A DNA stretch of 64,000 nucleotides from JAICYJ01 sp038212095 (GCA_038212095.1 JBBQUW010000009.1:1-64000), one strand, 5' to 3'. Positions 8,275-17,132 are shown, counted from the first letter of the stretch. Notes: generated from the sequence alone by a model not told the origin. Numbers and translations are program-made.

Positions 8275-8846
8275 TCGCCGAAGACGAGACGATCATCCGG
8301 CTCGACGTGCGCGGCATGCTCGAGCGTGCGGGGTTCGAGGTCGTGGCCGAGGCGCGGGACGGCCTGGAGGCGGTCGCGCTGGCCGCGAAGCACCTACCCG
8401 ACCTGGCGGTGATGGACGTCAAGATGCCGCGGCTGGACGGCATCGAGGCCGCCCGCCAAATGCTGGAACAGCGCCCGATCCCGATCGTGATGCTGACAGC
8501 GTTCTCGGAGGCCGAGCTGGTCTCACGCGCCGTCGATGCGGGCGTGTTCGGCTATCTGGTCAAGCCCTTCCGTGAGAGCGACCTGCTGCCCGCGATCGCC
8601 GCCGCCCGCGCTCGTCACGGCGAGCTGTCCGAGCTGCGCCGGCAGTCCGATTCGCTGCGCGCCGCGCTCGATGCGCGCAAGCTGATCGAGCGCGCGAAAG
8701 GCCTGCTGATGGAACGCGACGGGCTGAGCGAGGCGGACGCCTTCGCCCGCCTTCGCGCCGCCAGCCAGAGCACCGGCAAGCCGATGCGCGACGTGGCGGA
8801 GGCGGTGTGGGCGGCCTTTGGAGGCTCACCCACCGCCCCCGGCTGA
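8256..8846 (+). CDS. ANTAR-domain response regulator (RNA-binding antiterminator)
   Basis: A receiver domain (RVLIAEDETIIRLD, phospho-accepting Asp in LAVMDVKMP, Lys in YLVKPF) followed by an ANTAR domain (about 135-190) with the signature LIERAKGLLMERDGL and AFARLRAASQSTG. ANTAR proteins bind tandem RNA hairpins and prevent transcription termination, usually after phosphorylation by a GAF or HisKA_2 kinase like the one overlapping upstream. The start is unusual: the family N-terminus SGRVLIAEDE lies before any in-frame ATG, GTG or TTG. The natural position holds ATT (8256), with a purine-rich stretch AGGGG at 8241-8245; CTG at 8271 is an alternative. The first conventional start, GTG 8307, would remove the acidic pocket. 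The glnA leader is the obvious candidate target. Confidence 0.88.
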   Translation: MSGRVLIAEDETIIRLDVRGMLERAGFEVVAEARDGLEAVALAAKHLPDLAVMDVKMPRLDGIEAARQMLEQRPIPIVMLTAFSEAELVSRAVDAGVFGYLVKPFRESDLLPAIAAARARHGELSELRRQSDSLRAALDARKLIERAKGLLMERDGLSEADAFARLRAASQSTGKPMRDVAEAVWAAFGGSPTAPG

Positions 8847-8878
8847 GCGGAGGCGGCGGGTGGGGGGTGCTCGACGAT

Positions 8879-9799
8879 CTAGTTGGAGAGCGCGCGGGCG
8901 ATGCCGATCACGCCCGGCCCGGCCGCCACCAGCAGGATGGCCGGAAAGATGCAGGCCGCCAGCGGGAAGATCATCTTGATCGGCGCCTTCTGGGCCAGCT
9001 CCTCGGCCGCCTGTCGCTTGCGGATACGTGCATCCTCGGCCAATCCACGCAGCGTGCTGGCGACCGATACGCCCATCGTCTCGCTCTGTGTCATCGTGCG
9101 GACGAACGAGTTGATCGTCGGCGTGTCGGCCCGTTCGGCCATCCGCTTCATCGCGCTCGAACGATCCTGACCGACCCGGATCTCGTTCAGCATCAGCCGT
9201 GCCTCGTCGGCCATCGCTCCCTCCAGCCGCTCGGCGGTGACGCGGATCGACTGGTCGAGCGAGAGGCCGGCCTTGACGGTGATGGCGAGCAGATCGATGA
9301 AGTCGGCCGCGTCCCGCTCGATCATCTTGCGGCGTGACTTGATCCGCATCGAGAGCATCGTGTCGGGCAGTAGCCAGCCCAGCGCGGGGCCACCGAACAG
9401 CACCACCAGCTTCATCAGCGGCGATGCCTGGCCGGAGACGTACAGCAGTCCGATCGCAGCCAGCCCCAACGCCGAGATCACCCGTATGGCGAGGAACCGC
9501 GACGGCCGCGCGTCGTACATGCCGGCCTGAACCAGCCGCATTCGCACGCGCTTCTCGTAGTCGGGCGCGCTCAGCCGGCGGGCGGCAGATGCCAGCCGGT
9601 TCTCGAGGTTACCGGCACCCGGCCGTGCGGCCGGGCCGCCGGCGGCGGCGCCCGCAGACTCTGCCAGCTGGGCCGCGCCGTAGCCGTACATCGCCACGCT
9701 GCCGATCGCGCGGCTGGTCGCCTGGCGGCTGATGCGGACGTAGTGCGCCGCCGCCAGGCAGGCGCCCACGATCAGGATGGGAATCAGTATGAACAGCAC
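8879..9799 (-). CDS. tadC: Tad pilus inner-membrane platform protein TadC
   Basis: Type II secretion F-domain protein of 306 residues, an inner-membrane platform on which the TadA ATPase acts during Flp pilus assembly. It has an N-terminal membrane helix (residues 1-18), a linker, two helices around residues 108-150 and a C-terminal helix pair. The F domain is clear: DFIDLLAITVKAGLSLDQSI, the conserved RVGQDRSSAMKRMAERAD and LAQKAPIKMIFPLAACIFP. It is the last gene of the Tad operon, one base from the TadB fusion gene, with the GTG/ATG-rich junction implying coupling. The downstream gap to the ANTAR gene is only about 30 nt and tail-to-tail. Confidence 0.9.
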   Translation of the reverse strand: MLFILIPILIVGACLAAAHYVRISRQATSRAIGSVAMYGYGAAQLAESAGAAAGGPAARPGAGNLENRLASAARRLSAPDYEKRVRMRLVQAGMYDARPSRFLAIRVISALGLAAIGLLYVSGQASPLMKLVVLFGGPALGWLLPDTMLSMRIKSRRKMIERDAADFIDLLAITVKAGLSLDQSIRVTAERLEGAMADEARLMLNEIRVGQDRSSAMKRMAERADTPTINSFVRTMTQSETMGVSVASTLRGLAEDARIRKRQAAEELAQKAPIKMIFPLAACIFPAILLVAAGPGVIGIARALSN

Positions 9800-9800
9800 A

Positions 9801-11654
9801 TCACACCTCGATCTCGACGATTCGCTTCAGCCAGAACGATCCGATGACCGTCAGCCCGGCTGCGATCAGAATCAGCAGCCGGCCCGTCGGGTCGTCGACG
9901 AGCAGTGACACGTACGACGGCCCGATGATGAAGAACAGGCCGGCCAGTCCCAATGGGGCCAGCGTCAGGATCCAGCGTGACATGCGACCCTGCGCGGTCA
10001 GCGTCGCCACCTGAGCGCGCAGGCGATGCCGTGAGCGGACGGTCTCGGCCACCGTGTCGAACATCTCGGCCATGTTGCCTCCGGCCGAGTGCTGGACCCG
10101 TGCGACCAGCGCGATCCAGTGCAGATCGCGGTTGTGGACGCGTTTCACCATCTCATCGATCGCGTCCTCGATCGCCATACCCAGCCGCGTGTCGCTGACG
10201 ACCTGCGACCACTCCGCCGCAACCCGGTCGTCCGCCTCTTCGGCGACGTGCGACACCGCCTGCAGGAGCGACTGTCCAGCTCGCAGCGACGAGGCCAGCA
10301 CGGCCAGCGAGTCGGGCAGCTGGGCGTCGAAGTGCCGGTGCCAGGCACCGGCGCGGCGCGTGACGTAGAACCATGCCGCGATCGGGCCAAGCGGAGCGAC
10401 CACGATCGCGGTCTCCGGCCGGCCGGTGACGACCGCGATCAGGGCCGCCGCCGCGAAGCCGCTGCCGATACCCGTCATCATCACTCGGGTGGGATCCTCG
10501 GACAGCCCGCTGCGCACGACGTCGGTCGAGAAGCGTGCCCACATCTGCCCGGCACGGCTGTCCTTGCTGGGACCGCGCGTTCGGATCGGGATGTCGATCA
10601 CGTCCCGGGCGAGGGTTGTGCTCTCCGTGCGAGCGCCGTAGGGGCGCAGCTTGTGGGCGGCCGACCTCGCTCGCGGCCGCAGCGCAAGGTATGCGGCGAG
10701 CAGGATCACCAGCGCCACCGCCAGCGAGACAGCGGCTATCGCCGCATCGCTGTGCAGCAGCCCGGTGTCCGGCGTGGCCACCGGCGTCGCGCCGGGGGCG
10801 GGAGCTGTGTAGTGCTGATCGGCGGACAGCCCGCCGGTCGAGAGCCGCACCGTGACGTCGCCCGCCCGTCGCAGCTCCGAGACGTAGGTCAGTGCGTACT
10901 GCTGGCGCAGCTGCTTGGCGAGTGCGGTGTAGACCGCGTGCAGCTGGCTCGGCGAGTCGACGTGAATGAAGTCGCCGCCGGTCAGCGCCACCACGTTCTG
11001 CAGTGCGCTGGTATCGACCTGCGTGCCCGCCAGCGAGACGGCGAACACGTGCACGTGGGCCCGCAGCGCGGCCGTGGCTGCCTGCTGTGGCGTCGCGTTC
11101 GAGGAGGTGTCGACGCCGTCGGTGACCATCACCAGTGCGCGGCTGGCGCCGCTTCGGTTGGCGAGCAGCTGACTTGCCATCACCACCGAATCCCAGATCG
11201 CGGTGCCGCGCTGGGTCGTGATCGAGCCCAGCGCGCTGTTGAAGGCGTTGGGGTCGACCGACCAGGAGCCGAGCAGGCTCGGCGACCGCGCGAAGCCGAA
11301 CACCGCTGCCTCGGCCCGATCGGGCTTGGCCGCGATCAGGGTGCGTGCCGCATCGGTGGCCGCGGTCAGCTGGGCGCCCTTCATGCTGTCGCTGGTATCG
11401 ATCGCGACGGCGATCGAGAGCGGCACCCGCTCGGAGGTGATCGGCTCCAGGTGCGGTATCACCGGCACGCCGTTCTCGCTCACCCTGAGGGTCAGCGGAT
11501 CGACCCCGTCAGGGAGCGTGACGATGAACTTGCGTTCCGGGAAGCGGGCATCGGGGCTGATCGTGAAGCCCAGGTGCGTCAGGTGCGTCGAGCCTTGCGC
11601 CGACGGCGCCATCACCGCCAGCAGACCGAGTGCGATCAGCAGCGCGCGCCTCAT
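9801..11654 (-). CDS. tadB: VWA domain fused to TadB-type F-domain platform protein
   Basis: A 617-residue fusion. A signal peptide (residues 1-21) precedes an extracytoplasmic region: a short beta domain and then a von Willebrand A domain (about 75-250) with the metal-binding DTSDSMKG and VMVTDGVD motifs. A membrane helix near 300-320 is followed by a cytoplasmic linker, then the TadB-type T2SS F domain (about 430-545: QLPDSLAVLASSLRAGQSLL, MVKRVHNRDLHWIALVARVQ) and final helices. Ordinary TadB proteins have about 300 residues and no VWA part. The VWA module may bind pilin or surface ligands; this is inference. The start overlaps the TadA stop by 4 nt, so both are coupled. Confidence 0.9.
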   Translation of the reverse strand: MRRALLIALGLLAVMAPSAQGSTHLTHLGFTISPDARFPERKFIVTLPDGVDPLTLRVSENGVPVIPHLEPITSERVPLSIAVAIDTSDSMKGAQLTAATDAARTLIAAKPDRAEAAVFGFARSPSLLGSWSVDPNAFNSALGSITTQRGTAIWDSVVMASQLLANRSGASRALVMVTDGVDTSSNATPQQAATAALRAHVHVFAVSLAGTQVDTSALQNVVALTGGDFIHVDSPSQLHAVYTALAKQLRQQYALTYVSELRRAGDVTVRLSTGGLSADQHYTAPAPGATPVATPDTGLLHSDAAIAAVSLAVALVILLAAYLALRPRARSAAHKLRPYGARTESTTLARDVIDIPIRTRGPSKDSRAGQMWARFSTDVVRSGLSEDPTRVMMTGIGSGFAAAALIAVVTGRPETAIVVAPLGPIAAWFYVTRRAGAWHRHFDAQLPDSLAVLASSLRAGQSLLQAVSHVAEEADDRVAAEWSQVVSDTRLGMAIEDAIDEMVKRVHNRDLHWIALVARVQHSAGGNMAEMFDTVAETVRSRHRLRAQVATLTAQGRMSRWILTLAPLGLAGLFFIIGPSYVSLLVDDPTGRLLILIAAGLTVIGSFWLKRIVEIEV

Positions 11655-12979
11655 GACAGCTGGAACAGCTCGGAGGGAAGCGTCATGCCACGGCGTGTGA
11701 ACTGCTCCTTGAAGGAGGGGTGGAGCCCGGTCGACTCGAGGTCGCCGTCGATCGATCCGGCGGTGGTGAGGCCGTGGACCTTGAACGCGAACAGGTCCTG
11801 CAGCGTCACCTGGTCGCCCTCCATCCGCTGCACCTCGGTGATGCGCGTGACCTTGCGAGAGCCGTCGGCGACCCGCTCGATGTGCACGATCAGGTCGAGG
11901 GCGGAGGCGATCTGCTCGCGGATCGCCCGCACCGGCAGGTCGAAGCCGGACATCAACACCATCGTCTCGAGACGCGAGACCGCGTCTCGTGGGGTGTTGC
12001 AGTGCACGGTCGAGAGCGAACCGTCGTGGCCGGTGTTCATTGCCTGCAACATGTCCAGCGCCTCGGCGGCGCGCACCTCGCCGATGATGATCCGGTCAGG
12101 CCGCATGCGCAGAGAGTTGCGCAGCAGGTCGCGGATCGTAACCGCGCCGTTACCCTCGACGTTCGAGGGACGAGATTCGAGCCGCAGCCAGTGCCGCTGG
12201 TCGAGCTTCAACTCGGCCGCGTCCTCGATCGTGACGATGCGCTCCTCCTCCGGAACGAAACCGGACAGAACGTTCAGAAGCGTCGTCTTGCCGGAGCCGG
12301 TGCCGCCCGTGACCAGGATGTTGAGGCGCGCCTCGACGCACAGGCCAAGAAAGTCGCCCATCGGCTTGGAGATCGAGCCCAGGCCGATCAGATCCTCCAT
12401 CTCGAGCCGGCGGCGGGCGAACTTGCGGATCGTCATCGCCGGGCCGTGCAGCGAGAGCGGCGGGATGATGGCATTCACGCGCGAGCCATCCGGGAGGCGC
12501 GCGTCCACCATCGCCGACGACTCGTCGATGCGGCGCCCGACCTGGCCGACGATCTTGTCCAGGATCCGGCGCAGGTGAGCGTCGTCGGCGAAGTGAGCAT
12601 CGGTCGGGAAGATGCGGCCGCCCCGTTCGACGTAGATCTCGGAGTGGTTGTTGACCATGATCTCCGTCACCGTGTCGTCTTTGAGGAATCGCTCGATCGG
12701 TCCGTACCCGATCACCTCGTCAGCGATCTCGCGCGCCAGCTGCTCGCGGTCGGCGGCCGAGAGCGGTGCATCGTCCTGCACCAGGCTGGCGTCGACCAGC
12801 TTGCGCACCCGAGCGGCCAGGGAGGCGTCATCGACGCCTCCCGCCAGGAGCGCCGTGCCCATCGTTTCGATCACCACCTGGTGGACGCGGTTTCGGATCT
12901 CGTTGAACTGGTCGTTGACGGGCAGCGCAACGACGTTGCCTGAGGCGGAGACGGTGGTGAGGCGTTCGTGCAGCGACAT
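11651..12979 (-). CDS. tadA: Tad pilus assembly ATPase TadA/CpaF
   Basis: Secretion ATPase of 442 residues that powers Flp pilus extension. The N-terminal domain (about 1-150) contains FLKDDTVTEIMVNN, typical of the CpaF family. The nucleotide-binding core has Walker A GGTGSGKTT (about residue 240), the Asp box IVTIEDAAELKL, Walker B RIIIGEVRAAEALDML and the His box TGHDGSLSTVHCNTPRDA. No membrane segments. The ATG is preceded by an AAGGAC site located in the 3' end of the CpaE gene, whose stop lies 2 nt upstream. Works with the TadB and TadC platform proteins encoded just downstream. Confidence 0.96.
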   Translation of the reverse strand: MSLHERLTTVSASGNVVALPVNDQFNEIRNRVHQVVIETMGTALLAGGVDDASLAARVRKLVDASLVQDDAPLSAADREQLAREIADEVIGYGPIERFLKDDTVTEIMVNNHSEIYVERGGRIFPTDAHFADDAHLRRILDKIVGQVGRRIDESSAMVDARLPDGSRVNAIIPPLSLHGPAMTIRKFARRRLEMEDLIGLGSISKPMGDFLGLCVEARLNILVTGGTGSGKTTLLNVLSGFVPEEERIVTIEDAAELKLDQRHWLRLESRPSNVEGNGAVTIRDLLRNSLRMRPDRIIIGEVRAAEALDMLQAMNTGHDGSLSTVHCNTPRDAVSRLETMVLMSGFDLPVRAIREQIASALDLIVHIERVADGSRKVTRITEVQRMEGDQVTLQDLFAFKVHGLTTAGSIDGDLESTGLHPSFKEQFTRRGMTLPSELFQLS

Positions 12980-12981
12980 GG

Positions 12982-14142
12982 TCAGGCGTCCTTCGGATCA
13001 AGGAGGTGGCTCGAGAGCCGCTCGGCCAAGCCCTTGAGGGCCTTCGCCGGCGGGGTCTTGGGGTCGCTCATCACGATCGGTCGCGTCATGTTGACCGACC
13101 GGGGCAGCGCCCGGTCGGACGGGATCGCGACGTCGGGGGCACGCCCCAGGATCTGCTTGACGTCCGACGAGTCGAGGCCGACCTTCGTGTCCGAGCGGTT
13201 GAGCGCGACCGTCACGTTCTCACGTGGGAAGCCCATCAGCTGGAGCGTCTCCAGCCCGACCTTCATGTTCTTCATGCCGGGCAGGTCGAGTGCACCCACC
13301 ATCACCACGTGCTGCGCCCGGTCGATGGCGGCGATCGTCGTCGGTGTGAAGGCCGGCGGCGTATCGACGATCACGATCTCGAATTCGGTGCGAGCGATGT
13401 CGAGCAGCTCGCCCAGCCCGGCGATCGTGACCGCCTCGGCCTGATCGGGCCGCACCGGCGCCAGCAGCGCCTCGACCCCGTCCACGCTGCGACGCAGGAA
13501 GCCGCGCAGCTTGTCGCCGTCCATGGCGCCGCTGGCGGTGACCAGGTCGTAGATCGTGCGGTCAGGCTCGACGCCCAGCACCAGTCCGACGTCGCCGAAC
13601 TGCAGGTCGAGGTCGATCAGCAGCACCCGGCGACCCTCGGTCGCCAGCTGGGTCGAGATGTTGGTGGCGACGGTCGTCTTGCCGACGCCGCCCTTAGGGC
13701 CAAGCACGACCACCAGCGGCGCCTGCGTGCCGACCTCGGCCCGGGAGATGGCCGTCTGCTCGTCCCGCTCGACGCGGGCGAGCGCGGTGTGCACCGCCGC
13801 CGCGATCGAGTGGCCGTCGGCCGGCAGGATCACGATCTCGTGGGCGCCCGCCTTGAGCGCCTCCGAGATGAATCCGTTCGGCGGTCCGGGCATCGCCACG
13901 ATCAGCGCCATCTCAGGGCGAGCCGACTGGCTCTCCTCGAGCAGCTCGGTGACGTCCGCCACGGTGGGCGAGAACAACACCATCGCCTCGCTGTGGTCGC
14001 GCTCGGCGGCCATCAGCGCCTTTCCGAAATCGGCCAATCCGCCGGTGACGAGCACGCCGCTGGATCCATTCGGCATCGCGCCGTCCAGCAGATCGCCCGG
14101 AAACCGTGCATGGGCCGCAAGTGTTACTCGTGGATCAGCCAT
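12982..14142 (-). CDS. TadZ/CpaE-like pilus localisation ATPase
   Basis: Two domains: an N-terminal receiver-like fold without the phosphorylation acid pocket (about 1-125, with ALIVAMPGPPNGFISEAL) and a ParA/MinD ATPase (about 140-385) with the deviant Walker A motif GPKGGVGKTT, LLIDLDLQFGDVGLVLG and VIVDTPPAF. Members place the Tad machine in the cell. The gene starts with ATG overlapping the CpaB stop by one nt (TGATG). I chose this start over longer in-frame ones because of that coupling and because MADPRVTLAAHARFPG matches the normal beginning of such proteins. It sits between cpaB and tadA as in many Tad operons. Confidence 0.92.
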   Translation of the reverse strand: MADPRVTLAAHARFPGDLLDGAMPNGSSGVLVTGGLADFGKALMAAERDHSEAMVLFSPTVADVTELLEESQSARPEMALIVAMPGPPNGFISEALKAGAHEIVILPADGHSIAAAVHTALARVERDEQTAISRAEVGTQAPLVVVLGPKGGVGKTTVATNISTQLATEGRRVLLIDLDLQFGDVGLVLGVEPDRTIYDLVTASGAMDGDKLRGFLRRSVDGVEALLAPVRPDQAEAVTIAGLGELLDIARTEFEIVIVDTPPAFTPTTIAAIDRAQHVVMVGALDLPGMKNMKVGLETLQLMGFPRENVTVALNRSDTKVGLDSSDVKQILGRAPDVAIPSDRALPRSVNMTRPIVMSDPKTPPAKALKGLAERLSSHLLDPKDA

Positions 14143-14957
14143 CAGCCGAAGCTCCTGACCAGCTTGGCGATCGGGCCGACGGCGCTGTTGTTGCCGCGCA
14201 GCACGTTGCCGACCGTGATCGGGTTGGCGGACAGCTCGGACGCGGTGCCGGGCGGCCGCAGTGCGAAGAACAGCGTGCACTTCTCCTGCGCGAACGCGAG
14301 CTGCGAGACGGCCGACGCGGCCACTGCCAGGGTCAGCACCGGGTTGCTGTTGGTGCTGGACAGCTTGGCGCCGCCCGCGTTCGGGTCGTCGGGAGCCCGC
14401 AGCACGAGCACGTTGGACGAGACCACCTTGGTCACCGCGATCGACGTTGCCCCGGGCAGCGAAAGGCCGTTGGCGGCGACCGGCAGCACGTCGCAGGTCG
14501 TCAGCACGTCGACGTGGTCGCCGGCCTGTACCTGGCCGATCATGCCGCTCGCGTTGTCGACCGGGAAGGCCATCGCGCGCTGGTCGGCCTGCAGCTTGAC
14601 CGCGGGCGAGGTGGTGTCTGACCGCTGGAACTGGTTGGTGGTGAGCTGGGCGCCGGGGAAGATGTCGGCACGCGCCACCAGGCCCTTCAGCTGGTTGGGA
14701 TCAGAGATCGCGCCGTCGGCCAGGGAACCGGCCGAGACGGTGTCGATGCGGTACATCTTTCCGTCCACGATCTGGTTGCCGGGCGTGAACTGCGGCACGG
14801 TCTGGGTAGCGACCAGGATCTTCACCTGGGCGCCCTTGGAGTCGATGTTCGACTTGTAGTTGTGGACGTAGATCAGCACCACCAGCGCGGCGGCGGCCGC
14901 CAACACGATGGCGATCGCCAGTGCGCCGAGGCGAGTGGAAAGCAGACGAGTACTCAC
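14142..14957 (-). CDS. cpaB: Flp pilus assembly protein CpaB/RcpC
   Basis: A 271-residue anchored protein with an N-terminal helix (residues about 10-31) and an extracytoplasmic SAF/CpaB region. Characteristic phrases are ILVATQTVPQFTPGNQI, the SAF-like RADIFPGAQLTTNQF, and AMAFPVDNASGMIGQVQAGD followed by HVDVLTT. In Tad systems CpaB/RcpC is thought to support the secretin or cell-wall passage; an actinobacterium has no classical outer membrane, so the partner here is unclear. GTG start with AAAGGAA upstream. It follows the tadG-like gene by 25 nt. Confidence 0.88.
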   Translation of the reverse strand: MSTRLLSTRLGALAIAIVLAAAAALVVLIYVHNYKSNIDSKGAQVKILVATQTVPQFTPGNQIVDGKMYRIDTVSAGSLADGAISDPNQLKGLVARADIFPGAQLTTNQFQRSDTTSPAVKLQADQRAMAFPVDNASGMIGQVQAGDHVDVLTTCDVLPVAANGLSLPGATSIAVTKVVSSNVLVLRAPDDPNAGGAKLSSTNSNPVLTLAVAASAVSQLAFAQEKCTLFFALRPPGTASELSANPITVGNVLRGNNSAVGPIAKLVRSFG

Positions 14958-14982
14958 GGTTCGATCATTCCTTTCGGTTGGT

Positions 14983-16731
14983 TCAGCCGCCCCATGGCAT
15001 CAGCGCCACGGCCTTAAGGCAGATGTTCTGGCGGCAGGTCGTGTCGTACGGCCCGCTGGGGTTGACCTTGTCCCAATAGAAGCCCCGCACCGAGCCCTGC
15101 TGGAGGCTCGGGTCATCGGTGTGGTACGCGGTGATGTAGAAGTTGCCGAAGCCCGTTACCAGGACTGGCTTGGTGCCGTTGATGTCCTGATATGCGAGTG
15201 GCTGAACCAGGAGCAGGGCGACCCAACGCGGGTCCCCGGGCGGCGGCGGATCGTTGGCCGGATCAGGCGCGGACTGGCCGGCGTAGTGGCTGGGAGATCC
15301 GTTGATACGGATGTCGAGACCCTGATCTACCTGTCCCGCCGAAACGCCGGTTTGAGTCGGCACGGTGTCGCCGACGGCGTAAGGTGTGATGGCGCCGTAT
15401 GCCACCTCGTCGCGCAGCGTGCGGCCGGGGTCGAGATCGAGCTTGTCGTAGTTGCCCTGCTGCCCGTTGGCCTGGCCGCCTGCCAACGCGAGCGTGATGA
15501 CATGGCCCTTGACAAGCACCTGGAAAGCGACGCTGAGCGCGATACTGCGGCGCGAGTCGTTGGCGGCCCAGCTGTTGTCGACGTAGTTCGAGCCCTGGCC
15601 ATACTGCTGCAGCAACGCGCTGTCGTTCCGCGAGTAGGCCTGCTGAACGTTGGCCGCGTCGCAGCCCTTCTTGCAGCTGCCGCTGGAGGTGGTGACCACC
15701 GTGACCGTTATGCCTTGGGCGCCGCCGGCGGTGTCGCTTGTGAACGCGTTCGTGGCCGTGTTCCAGTTGCCGTCCGCAAGCGAGCCGCTCATCCCACTGC
15801 TACCCACCGCAACCGTCTTGGTGACGCCGTTGTATGTGATCTGGACGCCGGTGGTAGTGCTGGGAAGGTTGCTCAGATGAGCCTGGACGCCGAACGTCTT
15901 TGTCGCCGTCGTGGACGTGTAATAGATGAAGGGGTCGGTGATCGGCTTGATGATCACGTCCTTGACCACGCACGATCCGCCGGCCGCGCCGGTACAGCCG
16001 GTGATGTTCTCGTTCGACCCGATCCACCCCACGTTGGGGAACGAGATCACCTTGCCCGAGGCATCTGTCACCTCGACCGTGACTGGCGCTCCTCCCGCCG
16101 GCAGCGCAGCGCTGATCGGCATCGTGCCACACCAGAACGGGAAGCCCTCACTGGTCGACTGCTGGGGGGAGCACACTCCCAGCTGGTAGGTGGCGCCGTT
16201 CACCTTCGCCACAACAGTTTTCGGCTGAAGGTTCTCGACTCCGATAGGAGCGAGACCCTTGGCGCTTGTCAGGTAGACGATCTGCGCGCGTGCCCGGGCG
16301 CTGAGCGTACTCGAACCGAAGCCCAGCGTTCGACCGAACCACCAGGGCACGTTCGATTCTGACGGCCAGACCCTGACCGAGGGATTTCCGCTGGCAGTGT
16401 TCAGAATTTCGCAAATGGTCGTGGTGTCCAGATTTGTGTTGTTGATCAAGTTCTTGGAATCGGTGAGGTCCGTGTTCCGGCGCTCGAAGTAGTCGGACTG
16501 GCTGCCCGCTCCGCAGACGTTGGCCTGGCTCTGGATCAGTTGAGCAGCTCCCGCCAGCGCTCCCGCATCCGCCGCTGTTTGCAACTGCCGGCGGTGCGCG
16601 CGGAAGTTGCCGATGTCTATCGACATCGCGGCAACGCCCAGCAGCACCGTCAGCGAGATTGCGACCAACGCCAAGACTGCGCCCGACTCGTGCGACCCTG
16701 CGCGGGACGCGACCCGAAGCTTGGTCAGCAT
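14983..16731 (-). CDS. TadG-like pilus-associated protein
   Basis: A 582-residue protein starting with the Flp/TadG N-terminus: a short basic leader, then GAVLALVAISLTVLLGVAAM (one membrane helix), then SIDIGNFRAHRRQLQTAADA and AGALAGAAQ, the hallmark of putative TadE/G-like proteins. The remainder is a large Thr/Ser/Gly/Asn-rich extracytoplasmic region with several cysteine pairs (for example CKKGCDAA and CRQNICLKA), which may form disulfides. It may be a minor pilin or adhesin. The third-position bias is weaker here than in the neighbours, in keeping with fast-evolving surface proteins. Its ATG overlaps the TadE gene by 7 nt. Confidence 0.85.
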   Translation of the reverse strand: MLTKLRVASRAGSHESGAVLALVAISLTVLLGVAAMSIDIGNFRAHRRQLQTAADAGALAGAAQLIQSQANVCGAGSQSDYFERRNTDLTDSKNLINNTNLDTTTICEILNTASGNPSVRVWPSESNVPWWFGRTLGFGSSTLSARARAQIVYLTSAKGLAPIGVENLQPKTVVAKVNGATYQLGVCSPQQSTSEGFPFWCGTMPISAALPAGGAPVTVEVTDASGKVISFPNVGWIGSNENITGCTGAAGGSCVVKDVIIKPITDPFIYYTSTTATKTFGVQAHLSNLPSTTTGVQITYNGVTKTVAVGSSGMSGSLADGNWNTATNAFTSDTAGGAQGITVTVVTTSSGSCKKGCDAANVQQAYSRNDSALLQQYGQGSNYVDNSWAANDSRRSIALSVAFQVLVKGHVITLALAGGQANGQQGNYDKLDLDPGRTLRDEVAYGAITPYAVGDTVPTQTGVSAGQVDQGLDIRINGSPSHYAGQSAPDPANDPPPPGDPRWVALLLVQPLAYQDINGTKPVLVTGFGNFYITAYHTDDPSLQQGSVRGFYWDKVNPSGPYDTTCRQNICLKAVALMPWGG

Positions 16732-17132
16732 CCGCCTTGCCCCGCGTAGTTGATGGGCGCAGCTTCGAGCCGGAAGCTCGCAGTCGAGGCGAGGTTTAGG
16801 GAGCTGCCCAGGAACGAGCTGAGCAGCGGGATCACGTAGGTGTAGGTGTACGGCACGTGGGCGGTGATGGTGTCGCCGACGCTGGGACTTGCATTGCCGG
16901 TGTTGGGGTTGGGCGTGCAGGTAAAGAAGACTCCGGTTGCGGCCGTCTTGCCGGCCGGGTCGTTGACCGCCGCCAGCCTGCCCGCCTCGCGGGCGTCGTG
17001 CTCGATCGAGACCTTCTGGAACATGATCAGGCCGAACTCGATGATGCCGAACAGCACCAGCAGCAGCGGCAGCAGCACGATCGTGAACTCGACCAGGCTC
17101 TGGCCGCTCTCGTTGCGCGCACGTCGTCTCAC
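16725..17132 (-). CDS. tadE: TadE-like pseudopilin
   Basis: A 135-residue protein with a short basic leader ending in NESGQSLVEFTIVLLPLLLV: the acidic residue a few positions into the hydrophobic helix is typical of TadE-family pseudopilins processed by a prepilin peptidase. After the helix comes KVSIEHDAREAGRLAAVND, also typical, and a beta-rich tail. It overlaps the preceding receiver-like gene by 4 nt and the TadG-like gene by 7 nt, so the three are co-translated. It probably forms a minor component of the pilus. Confidence 0.9.
   Translation of the reverse strand: MRRRARNESGQSLVEFTIVLLPLLLVLFGIIEFGLIMFQKVSIEHDAREAGRLAAVNDPAGKTAATGVFFTCTPNPNTGNASPSVGDTITAHVPYTYTYVIPLLSSFLGSSLNLASTASFRLEAAPINYAGQGGC

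Noticed and set aside
10089..12578. Long plus-strand frame across tadB and tadA (829 codons)
   Set aside because: Antisense shadow of clear Tad genes; low-complexity Arg/His/Gly composition and no motif.
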